Part shown: positions 1 through 6,855 of the stretch, piece by piece
How the letters are laid out: the number at the start of each line of letters is the position of its first letter
Numbering within the stretch: the first letter of the stretch is position 1
NCBI GenBank assembly: GCA_900544825.1
Contig: UQWP01000069.1
Location: forward strand, 1-19,374
Direction of reading: 5' to 3'
From: an uncultured Prevotella sp.
GTDB taxonomy: Bacteria; Bacteroidota; Bacteroidia; Bacteroidales; Bacteroidaceae
Length of the DNA stretch: 19,374 bases
Program-made: the position numbers and the translations under genes
The notes under the pieces: model-generated
The model's input: only the letters and a program-made list of their open reading frames with translations
What the model was told of the DNA's origin: nothing
Databases searched by the model: none

Positions 1-86
1 CATGTCACACCCTGTATGGGTGTGTGGATTGAAAGTCGTGTACAATAACGAGTTTCAATCCACACACCCATACAGGGTGTGACATG
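1..86. repeat. 34-bp perfect inverted repeat at the window edge (mirrored CRISPR repeat)
   Basis: Bases 1-34 are the exact reverse complement of bases 53-86. The arm holds 31 of the 32 bases of a CRISPR repeat plus three bases (ATG at 84-86, CAT at 1-3) of the adjoining spacer. The 18-base loop (35-52) is not itself palindromic. The arm matches up to the first base of the window, so it may run further left. Because spacer bases are mirrored as well, this is not simply a second repeat that happens to face the other way. It looks like a foldback of the array end, either an assembly or library artefact or a true inversion. Confidence 0.9.
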
Positions 87-543
87 TCGTTGTTTTGCTT
101 GTTGCTCGATACATCTTGTTTCAATCCACACACCCATACAGGGTGTGACCGCCCTTCTTGGTTACGAGCATACACGATACGAGGTTTCAATCCACACACC
201 CATACAGGGTGTGACCCTTAATGCTGCTATTTATAAGGTCGCTATCAAGTTTCAATCCACACACCCATACAGGGTGTGACTTCCGGGCTGACACTATCGG
301 CAAAGTCCATCAAAGTTTCAATCCACACACCCATACAGGGTGTGACCCTGCCGCTTCGCTGCTGATATACTTCAACGGCTGTTTCAATCCACACACCCAT
401 ACAGGGTGTGACGTCGCTGATAGTGATTGCCGGAACATACGGAAAGTTTCAATCCACACACCCATACAGGGTGTGACCATTCTTTGGTACTGAGTATAGC
501 GATGTGACCAAGTTTCAATCCACACACCCATACAGGGTGTGAC
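52..543 (-). CRISPR. Type I-C CRISPR array, 8 identical repeats, 7 spacers
   Basis: Repeats of 32 bases lie at 52-83, 118-149, 184-215, 249-280, 315-346, 381-412, 446-477 and 512-543, all identical. On the plus strand each begins GTTTCAATCC and ends CAGGGTGTGAC. Spacers are 33 or 34 bases long. On the minus strand the repeat ends GGATTGAAAC, the usual form of a type I-C crRNA handle, so transcription runs from the cas2 side toward base 1 and the newest spacer should be 478-511. Inside the repeat CACACCC and GGGTGTG form a 7-bp stem around ATACA, the expected substrate of Cas5c. The lack of any repeat divergence, even at the far end, suggests that the true trailer end lies outside the window or is missing. 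Spacer targets cannot be told from the sequence alone. Confidence 0.97.
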
Positions 544-546
544 TGC

Positions 547-569
547 ATATTCAGCAAAAGGCTGAATAT
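547..569 (-). promoter_or_regulatory. 9-bp hairpin at the start of the array transcript
   Basis: ATATTCAGC (547-555) and GCTGAATAT (561-569) are a perfect inverted repeat with a 5-base loop. It lies three bases outside the leader-proximal repeat (512-543). The array promoter at 577-607 would start transcription around 570, so the pre-crRNA would open with this hairpin. Possible roles, all inferred, are protection of the transcript 5' end, or a leader mark read by Cas1-Cas2 during spacer insertion. Confidence 0.7.
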
Positions 570-576
570 CACGATG

Positions 577-607
577 CAAAGGTAGATATTTTGCGAAAAA
601 CAACAAA
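577..607 (-). promoter_or_regulatory. CRISPR array leader promoter (Bacteroidetes type)
   Basis: On the minus strand TTTG (607-604) is followed by exactly 19 bases and then TACCTTTG (584-577). This matches the Bacteroidetes primary sigma factor consensus of a -33 TTTG and a -7 TAnnTTTG. Transcription should begin about 570, some 27 bases before the first repeat. The array can therefore be expressed independently of the cas operon. Confidence 0.75.
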
Positions 608-667
608 ATAATAACCCATAAAATAATATAAAAGCTGGTAAAAACACAACTTATTGATTTACAAGAA

Positions 668-710
668 GTGCGAATCTACCGGATTTATTTGCAATACAAT
701 AGGTTCGCAC
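668..710 (-). terminator. Possible terminator of the cas operon
   Basis: GTGCGAA (668-674) and TTCGCAC (704-710) are perfect inverted arms; with one mismatch they extend to 11 bp (668-678 with 700-710). The structure begins 10 bases after the cas2 stop codon and is followed on the minus strand by TTCTTGT. The 21-25 base loop is long and the T-run is weak, so termination is uncertain. It would separate cas mRNA from the array transcript. The rest of the 544-719 leader is AT-rich with no gene. Confidence 0.4.
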
Positions 711-719
711 CCTCATATA

Positions 720-1010
720 TTAAATGATAAGCTCACCAGTAAAGTCGACTCCCATATCCTTACCCAATGTTTCAACTTTACGTTTCCAGTTCTTCCCAAG
801 GATATAGAATCTAACACTGTCTTGTCTAGAATCGATAATTCCCTTCAATTGGTCTCTCAACACAACAAATTGAGCTTCCGTCAAAATACATTCAAAAACA
901 GAGTTTTGAACTCTCTTTCCATAATTCAGACACGCTCTCGCTACATTGCGCAAACGTTTCTCACCATAAGGCGATGTTATATTAACATCATAAGTAATCA
1001 ACACAAACAT
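720..1010 (-). CDS. cas2: CRISPR-associated endonuclease Cas2
   Basis: A 96-residue protein of normal Cas2 length. It opens with MFVLITYDV, the first beta strand of the ferredoxin-like fold, whose Asp8 is the conserved metal-binding residue of the family. In known systems Cas2 dimerises and bridges two Cas1 dimers to form the integrase that inserts new spacers at the leader end. The gene starts 3 bases after the cas1 stop codon and is the last cas gene before the leader, the usual type I-C position. The motif, size and location leave little doubt. Confidence 0.96.
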   Translation of the reverse strand: MFVLITYDVNITSPYGEKRLRNVARACLNYGKRVQNSVFECILTEAQFVVLRDQLKGIIDSRQDSVRFYILGKNWKRKVETLGKDMGVDFTGELII

Positions 1011-1013
1011 AAG

Positions 1014-2036
1014 CTACTTGATTAAAAATACAGGGTAATCATCAATATCCTTGCGGATGAATCTTGCCAACAACATTGCTTGAACATAAGGAAGAAGACC
1101 TATACTTACCTTCTCATTTAAATAAGGATGAATAATCTGCTCCTTCTTTCTGTTTTGCCAAGCAGACAGTATAATCTTACGCCCCGAATCTGTCATGACG
1201 ATACCTTCGTCACCCTGCTTGATGAAATCTTTGATGGTAATCTGTTTTCTGTTGATTAAAGATAGAACCAATCTATCACCCAAATATGCTCGCAGCTCCT
1301 CCATCATATCCAAAGATAAAGATGCACGCCCTGGTCTTAAAGTATGCATAAACCCTACGTATGGGTCTAAGCCAACAGTTCCCAAAGCCGATGTCATATC
1401 ATTACATATAAGAGTATATACGAAAGATAACATCGCATTAATCGCATCTTTAGGTGGACGACGATTGCGACCTTCAAATACAAAATCTTCTTTCTGGTTT
1501 AGAAGAAGGCGTGAGAAAACGCCAAAATAAGCAGTGGCAGCTTCTCCTTCTATTCCCCTCACACTATCTATAGATTCAGCATTTAAAACTCTTCTTTTAC
1601 ATCGAAGCAATTCCTCGCAAACATATGCTATAGCCTCATCATCTCCATTGTCTCTAATAAAGCGACGTAAGATATTACGATAGTTTTGGATTTTACCTCC
1701 TATGAAGAGTTTACAGAGATGAAGAGCATAGTTAGGTTCATCAGAATTCTTATATTGTGCTTTTCTCAACAAAACGTTTCCTCTAGTCGGACCTTGCGAA
1801 CGGCTGATATATCTTCCTTGTGGTGAAAGGAAGGTTAGAGAAACATTGTTATCTGCACACAACTTCATCAATCCTGGACTTGCCCCCATATAACCAAAAG
1901 TAATAATTTGCTCTATATTATGGATAGGAATACGGAATATCTCGTTTTGCTTCACAGATACCACAACATTCAACCCATCTTTACTTAGATAGGCTTCAGG
2001 CGTTGTCACGTATAATGTATTAAGTAATATCCTCAT
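1014..2036 (-). CDS. cas1: CRISPR-associated integrase Cas1
   Basis: A 340-residue protein with the Cas1 fold: an N-terminal beta domain (about residues 1-80) and a C-terminal helical catalytic domain. The metal-binding residues are visible: Glu163 in the GIEGEAA segment, His231 in GFMHTLRPGRASL, and Asp243 in LDMMEELR. Cas1 joins prespacer DNA to the leader-repeat junction, with Cas2 as partner and Cas4 as trimming nuclease. The start overlaps the end of cas4 by 17 bases, which implies coupled translation, and cas2 follows 3 bases after the stop. No truncation or missing catalytic residue is seen, so adaptation looks functional. Confidence 0.97.
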   Translation of the reverse strand: MRILLNTLYVTTPEAYLSKDGLNVVVSVKQNEIFRIPIHNIEQIITFGYMGASPGLMKLCADNNVSLTFLSPQGRYISRSQGPTRGNVLLRKAQYKNSDEPNYALHLCKLFIGGKIQNYRNILRRFIRDNGDDEAIAYVCEELLRCKRRVLNAESIDSVRGIEGEAATAYFGVFSRLLLNQKEDFVFEGRNRRPPKDAINAMLSFVYTLICNDMTSALGTVGLDPYVGFMHTLRPGRASLSLDMMEELRAYLGDRLVLSLINRKQITIKDFIKQGDEGIVMTDSGRKIILSAWQNRKKEQIIHPYLNEKVSIGLLPYVQAMLLARFIRKDIDDYPVFLIK

Positions 2037-2691
2037 ATAGATTCTTATTTAAATAGGTTGATACTAGAGTACAATCACTCATTTCCGGTATACAGAGATT
2101 TACCAGAGAACAATTCTTGCAATGGTGCTGTTTGTTAGCTTTTGGCAAGATACCGCTTTTAAACACCTCATGCATCTGACGGGCACATTGAATAGTCATA
2201 CTTCTTAATGACTCAGAAATAGAAATTGTTTCTCTATGTTTCACTTCATCATAATACAATGCACCATATGGAATATGAATGCCATACATTTCTTCAAGAC
2301 ACATTGCCTGGGCAGCCAATTGAACTTCATCTCTTTCATCAGGTTTATGATGCCCTCTTTTATACTCCACAGGATATGGTTTCCAATATCCTTTGTAACG
2401 ATTATGTGTGATGGCATCTTCAGAAGAATCAGTTGGAACAAGTTCTACAGCATCAGTTATACCATACAATCCTAATTCTTTGGAGGCAATATGGAGGGAA
2501 CGAAGCGTGATAACATCACCATTCTTCTGACGATAGAAGGGATTATCTACATTCTTGTGTAGAATCTGCCCTTCTGTCGTCAGTTTATTTTCTGCCCATT
2601 GTTGCTCGATATGAATCAAAGCCCATTGTCGGGGACAGAACATAAAGTGCTGTATCCCCGACAACATGAGCATTTCGTCTTCAGTATACAT
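2020..2691 (-). CDS. cas4: CRISPR-associated exonuclease Cas4 (Fe-S, RecB-like)
   Basis: A 223-residue RecB-family nuclease. The catalytic motifs are present: His45, Asp80 (GITD), and Glu109-x-Lys111 (PVEYKRG). Four cysteines expected to hold the 4Fe-4S cluster are Cys19 near the N-terminus and Cys191, Cys194 and Cys200 (CKNCSLVNLC). In type I-C Cas4 trims prespacers and selects those with the right PAM, working with Cas1. It is a separate gene rather than a fusion to cas1; it overlaps cas1 by 17 bases and starts 7 bases after the cas7 stop. All key residues are intact. Confidence 0.95.
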   Translation of the reverse strand: MYTEDEMLMLSGIQHFMFCPRQWALIHIEQQWAENKLTTEGQILHKNVDNPFYRQKNGDVITLRSLHIASKELGLYGITDAVELVPTDSSEDAITHNRYKGYWKPYPVEYKRGHHKPDERDEVQLAAQAMCLEEMYGIHIPYGALYYDEVKHRETISISESLRSMTIQCARQMHEVFKSGILPKANKQHHCKNCSLVNLCIPEMSDCTLVSTYLNKNLYEDIT

Positions 2692-2698
2692 GATGATA

Positions 2699-3550
2699 CT
2701 AAATCAATTCTTCAACTGTTACACCGCTAGGAACAGAATCCATGTCTATTGTAACTTTATAATCGTTGAACGATCTTGGTACCGCTTTTGTGTTCTTCTC
2801 GATTTTTACCAAATCGAACAATTTATTCGCTGGAGCATTACCCAGAACAGAATCATGTTTGAACACAATTAATTTCTGAGCACTCATCAAGCCTCTTGCT
2901 GCAGAACGATCAACATCAAACATATTCTTCAATGCATCAAAGAAAAGCTGAAGATCTTCCTCTGAGAAACCAGTTTGCTTTGCAAGATTTGCAGAGATAA
3001 AGCCATGACAAACATAGAGACCATAAGGGACAGTTGCCTTGCGACCCATAGTTCTGTTGTCACCTTTCTGCTTTTCTGCTTCATTTTCTGTAGCGACCGC
3101 CATTCGAGTAATAGAATGTTCAGCAGTTGCAATTGAATCTACAGAGCGAGCAAATGTAAGCTGAATAGGACCTCTTACTTGTCCTGCATTCTTTCCTGTA
3201 GACATTACAGCACCAAAAGTACGAATATCATAATAGTTCTTGCACATAAACAAACGAGCTGCTGCCGTTTTGTCTTTAGCATTCTTAACATCAGAATCAT
3301 CATGTGCCTTATCTATCTCATTGTTGAGGACGGCCTTCTCCTTGATAAAGATATCATACCCAGCAGCCAGACTTTTTGCTACCTGCACATAGTTGCGCAC
3401 CTTACGCTTCAAGCACACATCAGTAACTAAGCCCATACCTGTCTCTGCATCCACACGAGGAAGATTACCAGCATCTGGATCTCCATTAGGATTGCCATCC
3501 TGAACATCAAAAATGTAAACGAAATCAATTTTATTTTTTAATTCAGCCAT
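2699..3550 (-). CDS. cas7: Cas7 (Csd2), type I-C Cascade backbone
   Basis: A 283-residue Csd2/Csh2-type Cas7. The N-terminal segment with DVQDGNPNGDPDAGNLPRVD is the family hallmark, and the residues after it (TDVCLKRKVRNYV) continue the RRM-like core. In type I-C Cascade several copies of Cas7 polymerise along the crRNA spacer and hold the target strand. The gene lies between cas8c (27-base gap) and cas4 (7-base gap) and begins in an A/T-rich region as is usual for Bacteroidales starts. The length is typical and no defect is seen. Confidence 0.96.
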   Translation of the reverse strand: MAELKNKIDFVYIFDVQDGNPNGDPDAGNLPRVDAETGMGLVTDVCLKRKVRNYVQVAKSLAAGYDIFIKEKAVLNNEIDKAHDDSDVKNAKDKTAAARLFMCKNYYDIRTFGAVMSTGKNAGQVRGPIQLTFARSVDSIATAEHSITRMAVATENEAEKQKGDNRTMGRKATVPYGLYVCHGFISANLAKQTGFSEEDLQLFFDALKNMFDVDRSAARGLMSAQKLIVFKHDSVLGNAPANKLFDLVKIEKNTKAVPRSFNDYKVTIDMDSVPSGVTVEELI

Positions 3551-3577
3551 AATATTTATTTTTTTAACGTTAATATT

Positions 3578-3943
3578 TTAATCTTTATTTTCTTCCTCTT
3601 TCTTCGTAAAGAACTCTTGTCTCTGATGGTAGTATCCTATAAAGAATCTACCCTGGTCTTGAAGATCAAGATGTGCTGGGAAGCCCGATGCAGGAATCTT
3701 ATCAATAATCTCCTGCTTCATCTTCTCAAAGAAGATTTTCTTACCCCCATTCGTCAACTTCTCCATGTGATGTGAAGAAAGATTGAGAATTGTTGCAAAC
3801 ACAGAAGCTGGTGTTGCACTGGCAGCATTCATATATCTTTCGCGTATGCTGCTAATTCCATTTGCATCTTCTTGAATCTTATCAAGAACTGCAAAAAGAC
3901 GACCACATAAGTAGCCTTGGTTTGTGTTACTCTTGTCTAACAT
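3578..3943 (-). CDS. cas11c: Cas11c small subunit from an internal start within cas8c
   Basis: An in-frame ATG at codon 445 of cas8c (3943-3941) would give a 121-residue protein beginning MLDKSNTNQGYLCGRLFAVL. Just upstream, codons 435-444 form an almost unbroken A/T tract (AGTAATAATAAAAAAATAG then AAATT), the kind of A-rich stretch Bacteroidetes ribosomes use in place of a Shine-Dalgarno site. Type I-C systems are known to make Cas11c by internal translation of cas8c, and both the position and the size fit. Cas11c would line the belly of Cascade and stabilise the R-loop. Expression here is inferred. Confidence 0.7.
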   Translation of the reverse strand: MLDKSNTNQGYLCGRLFAVLDKIQEDANGISSIRERYMNAASATPASVFATILNLSSHHMEKLTNGGKKIFFEKMKQEIIDKIPASGFPAHLDLQDQGRFFIGYYHQRQEFFTKKEEENKD

Positions 3944-5275
3944 AATTTCTATTTTTTTATTATTACTATTTGTTCTATTGAGATATGCCTTGATGATTGC
4001 CATACGAGCAATACGAATCGCGTCTTTGCTGCCAGATTCTGCTCTTATTCTACGAATGCATGCAGAAAATAAAGTGAATGGATATGGTGTTCCTTGGAAG
4101 ATACTTTTGACAACTGCTTCTGGGAGATTAGGGGTAGCTTCAGACTTCCCGTTAAGAGTGACAGCTGCAAGCATACTCTTGATTCCCATATATGGTTTCT
4201 TATCTATACGAGTATCTTTGATTTCCATATCTTTAAAATGACACAATATCTTTCCTGCAAATTCTTTCAGAGAACATTCCGACCAATATACAACGGCTAT
4301 TCTTGCCGAATTTGGAGCCAAACCAAGAATATAGAAACGGTCTTCTAATGATGTTTTCAAACTTCCAGAATATATAGCAGTAAACACTTTGCGCACTTGC
4401 TCTATCTTAGCATTTGGATCATCAACCTCTTCTTCAGTATATCCCAACAGGTCAAAGAGGCTTCCTTCTGTCTGTTCTGCAGCCTCGCTGTTAGAGGAAG
4501 CCCAAAAGACAAAAGTTCGATTACCTACACAAAACTTATTATGAGAACCTTTCTGCAACATAGTGTTAAGAGCTGTAGTATAGGCAAATTCTGCATCTTC
4601 ACTTATTTGGGCATTGTAGCCTTGCTCTTTTCCATATGAATCATAACCGCGGTCTGTTTTAAAAGAAACCAAAGGTCCTGTATCTTTTGTCAGCTTTATC
4701 GTAGTATGGAGTCTTGCTACAGAGTCTTTCTTACCTGTCACCAAACATATTCCATATATGCCATCATCAGCACTTTGGCTCAAGATTAAATTCCAGACCT
4801 TTTCATTTTCTGCAGCAATCTTACTTTCTCCTTGCAACAGGAATGATATGTTTTTCTTGGATTTATGCATTTCCTCATACAACACATCATTTTTAATAAT
4901 ATCTTCCAATTTTTCGTTCTTCTTATAGAATTCTGAAATAGCATTTAGATATCTATCAGAAGACACCTGTTCTTTTAACTTCTCAATCATTCTAATGAAA
5001 GTATCATGTTTTTTAGCACTTTCATCAGCCCCTCCAATCACATATTCATAATTATCCCAAAGGATATTCGGAGCATATTTTCTACCGCTACGCTTAATTG
5101 TTTGCAAGACTAAAAATGTTTGAGCAGTCTTTTTATCTTTCATTCTGCTTTCTATCCTGACAAAAGTTCCATCTTTATCTATCACGATAAGGTAGCCAAT
5201 CTCTTTCAGTTCTAAGCCTTTTTGGGCTAATCCTTCACATCTATTATAATAGTCATATAATGCTTTTAGTATCAT
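3578..5275 (-). CDS. cas8c: Cas8c (Csd1), type I-C Cascade large subunit
   Basis: A 565-residue Csd1-family protein. The N-terminal part (ALYDYYNRCEG through GYLIVIDKDG and the KRSGRKYAPNILWDN segment) and the C-terminal motif GYLCGRLFAVLDKIQ are characteristic of the family. Cas8c is the large subunit that recognises the PAM and helps to open the target DNA. The start codon overlaps the stop of cas5 as ATGA, so the two are translationally coupled. The C-terminal 121 residues are predicted also to be made separately as Cas11c (see 3578-3943). The assignment rests on family motifs and operon position. Confidence 0.95.
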   Translation of the reverse strand: MILKALYDYYNRCEGLAQKGLELKEIGYLIVIDKDGTFVRIESRMKDKKTAQTFLVLQTIKRSGRKYAPNILWDNYEYVIGGADESAKKHDTFIRMIEKLKEQVSSDRYLNAISEFYKKNEKLEDIIKNDVLYEEMHKSKKNISFLLQGESKIAAENEKVWNLILSQSADDGIYGICLVTGKKDSVARLHTTIKLTKDTGPLVSFKTDRGYDSYGKEQGYNAQISEDAEFAYTTALNTMLQKGSHNKFCVGNRTFVFWASSNSEAAEQTEGSLFDLLGYTEEEVDDPNAKIEQVRKVFTAIYSGSLKTSLEDRFYILGLAPNSARIAVVYWSECSLKEFAGKILCHFKDMEIKDTRIDKKPYMGIKSMLAAVTLNGKSEATPNLPEAVVKSIFQGTPYPFTLFSACIRRIRAESGSKDAIRIARMAIIKAYLNRTNSNNKKIEIMLDKSNTNQGYLCGRLFAVLDKIQEDANGISSIRERYMNAASATPASVFATILNLSSHHMEKLTNGGKKIFFEKMKQEIIDKIPASGFPAHLDLQDQGRFFIGYYHQRQEFFTKKEEENKD

Positions 5276-5967
5276 CTTAAAATCTCCTCACTTTTAATTG
5301 GTGGAACAATAATTACGCCATCTTTCATCTGTGGACGATAGAACATTGGCTGGATGTTCTTCTTATCAGCAAAGTCCATATCATAGAGCATGATTCCTAA
5401 GTCTTTAGTACCACCTTGCTCTTCAGATATTGGTGGACTCAATGCCTCATCATCAGGATTAACGAGACGGAAAGAGGCAGAGAACTCGCGAGTACCAAGA
5501 TAAGGCTGATTGAAACATTGCCCCTTGCTTGCTCTACGCTCAAACATCTGATAATACTTCATCGGATTCTCATCTTTACCCGGCTCATGAGAAAATAAAT
5601 CACCTTCTGCCTTTCGCTTCGATACAGAACGAAACTCCATCTTTGCCCAAATTCGATAACCTACATCTTTTAAAAGCAAAGTATTTTTCTGCTGGCGTTT
5701 TTCCTCTATAAAGATGATAGATTTACCAGCTACCGCCCCCACCTCATTTCTTCTAACTGAAGTCCATTTGATAGGTTTCAACACCTCTATCTTGGTTATC
5801 TGCCAATGAATGGCAGGCTTCCAAAATATAGCCTCGAATATAGCTCGTGCTGCTGATGGAGTAATCACATCATAGCTTACACGTTCAACTTTCAGTTCGG
5901 GTCTTGTGAAGCAAGCCATATCGCCCCACACCTCCAAACAATATTCTTTATCAGTATATTCCATCAT
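5272..5967 (-). CDS. cas5c: Cas5c (Cas5d), pre-crRNA processing endonuclease
   Basis: A 231-residue type I-C Cas5. The N-terminal block EVWGDMACFTRPELKVERVS, then DVITPSAARAIFEAIFWKP and RRNEVG, and the later GQCFNQPYLGTREFSASF are family hallmarks. In type I-C this protein cuts each repeat, replaces Cas6, and stays on the crRNA 5' handle. The reading frame is open back to 6036, but the start at 5967 (or 5964) is preferred: the protein then begins just before the conserved block and 4 bases after the previous stop. Odd point: against the B. halodurans triad Tyr46/Lys116/His117 (recalled alignment), this protein has Phe48, Lys137 and Tyr138. The stop overlaps the cas8c start. Confidence 0.93.
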   Translation of the reverse strand: MMEYTDKEYCLEVWGDMACFTRPELKVERVSYDVITPSAARAIFEAIFWKPAIHWQITKIEVLKPIKWTSVRRNEVGAVAGKSIIFIEEKRQQKNTLLLKDVGYRIWAKMEFRSVSKRKAEGDLFSHEPGKDENPMKYYQMFERRASKGQCFNQPYLGTREFSASFRLVNPDDEALSPPISEEQGGTKDLGIMLYDMDFADKKNIQPMFYRPQMKDGVIIVPPIKSEEILR

Positions 5968-5971
5968 ATTA

Positions 5972-6844
5972 CTATTTTTCTTCTTCCTTATCGTTATTAT
6001 TATCTTCCAAACTTTTCTTTGGCTGCTGAGCCTCAAAGAATCTTTTTGCAGAAAGTGGAGAAACTACTTGACGTCCTGTTTTGGATTCGAGTTCCTCTCT
6101 TGCAACACGCGCCACATTACCACCTTCTTTAGCACATTGCTTATTTTCATCTAAAGTTTGAGGATTCTTTGCCTTAGTAATGCTCGTTGTTGAGAGTTCT
6201 GCAAGCATATTAAGAATAAGTTCCTCGTTGGTCATATTGTCACGCAGATTTTCCTTTTTCAAACCTTTATACTGTTTGTATTCTTTTGTTGTTCTACCAG
6301 CCCAAGCCTGATAGATTATATCTGTTAAGGATGCATACTGTACCCCTTCCTCTACATTATGAAGCTTCCATTGGTCTGTCAAGTCCTTGCGTATCTCAAT
6401 ACTTTTCAAACGTTGGTTAATCCAATTGTCCGAATATCCCAATCGTTTGTAGTCTATCATGGCCTGCTGTATACTTAATTCTGGATCTTGCATTTGATCC
6501 AGTCTGTCTGCTCCAACTTTAGCAAGCCACATTTTAAAAGGTTCAGCCTTTGGAGACGGTACAGACTGAATAATACGTAAGAGTTGCTCTGTATCAGCAA
6601 CATCCGTTAATCGCATTTTACCATCAGCTGCACGCATTTTCAAACTGTTACAGTTTGTAACGGTTTCATTTCCCTCATCTTTAAGTCGCTTCTTTAGGAC
6701 TCTCCAATAGGTTTGAGGATTAGGACTTTCAGTCAAAACCGCAATAACGTCAACAATAGAAAAGTACCATTTTTCCTGTTCATCATCCCAAATGGCACGG
6801 ATCTTATCATCCCCAAATAGCTTTATCGAATTTTTCTTTACCAT
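5972..6844 (-). CDS. Bro-N domain (phage antirepressor/DinD-like) protein inside the cas operon
   Basis: A 290-residue protein. Residues 7-115 resemble the Bro-N domain found in phage antirepressors and baculovirus Bro proteins: KLFGDDKIRAIWDDEQEKW, FSIVDVIAVL, then LTDVADTEQLLRII and AEPFKMWLAKV. The C-terminal half (QAMIDYKRLGYSDNW; GGNVARVAREELESKTG at 241-257) resembles the Bro-N/DinD-like proteins common in Bacteroidales. Residues 277-290 are a charged, probably disordered tail. The gene sits between cas3 (11-base gap) and cas5c (4-base gap), where type I-C operons normally have none, in the same orientation and tight spacing as the cas genes. The role is unknown. It could bind DNA, act on the XRE regulator upstream, or be a phage gene captured by the operon. 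The family call is good; any CRISPR function is inference. Confidence 0.8.
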   Translation of the reverse strand: MVKKNSIKLFGDDKIRAIWDDEQEKWYFSIVDVIAVLTESPNPQTYWRVLKKRLKDEGNETVTNCNSLKMRAADGKMRLTDVADTEQLLRIIQSVPSPKAEPFKMWLAKVGADRLDQMQDPELSIQQAMIDYKRLGYSDNWINQRLKSIEIRKDLTDQWKLHNVEEGVQYASLTDIIYQAWAGRTTKEYKQYKGLKKENLRDNMTNEELILNMLAELSTTSITKAKNPQTLDENKQCAKEGGNVARVAREELESKTGRQVVSPLSAKRFFEAQQPKKSLEDNNNDKEEEK

Positions 6845-6855
6845 ATCATTTCCAT

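Noticed and set aside
99..111. Possible self-targeting: 13 bases of spacer 84-117 also occur in cas4 at 2599-2611
   Set aside because: Only 13 of 34 bases match and the match does not start at the seed end of the spacer; chance explains it.
5..647. Open reading frames of 64-98 codons within and just beside the CRISPR array
   Set aside because: They are translations of the identical repeats (peptides such as NPHTHTGCD recur) and have no independent coding signal.
5968..6036. Upstream extension of Cas5c by 23 residues
   Set aside because: It would overlap the Bro-N gene and adds a basic stretch absent from the family.
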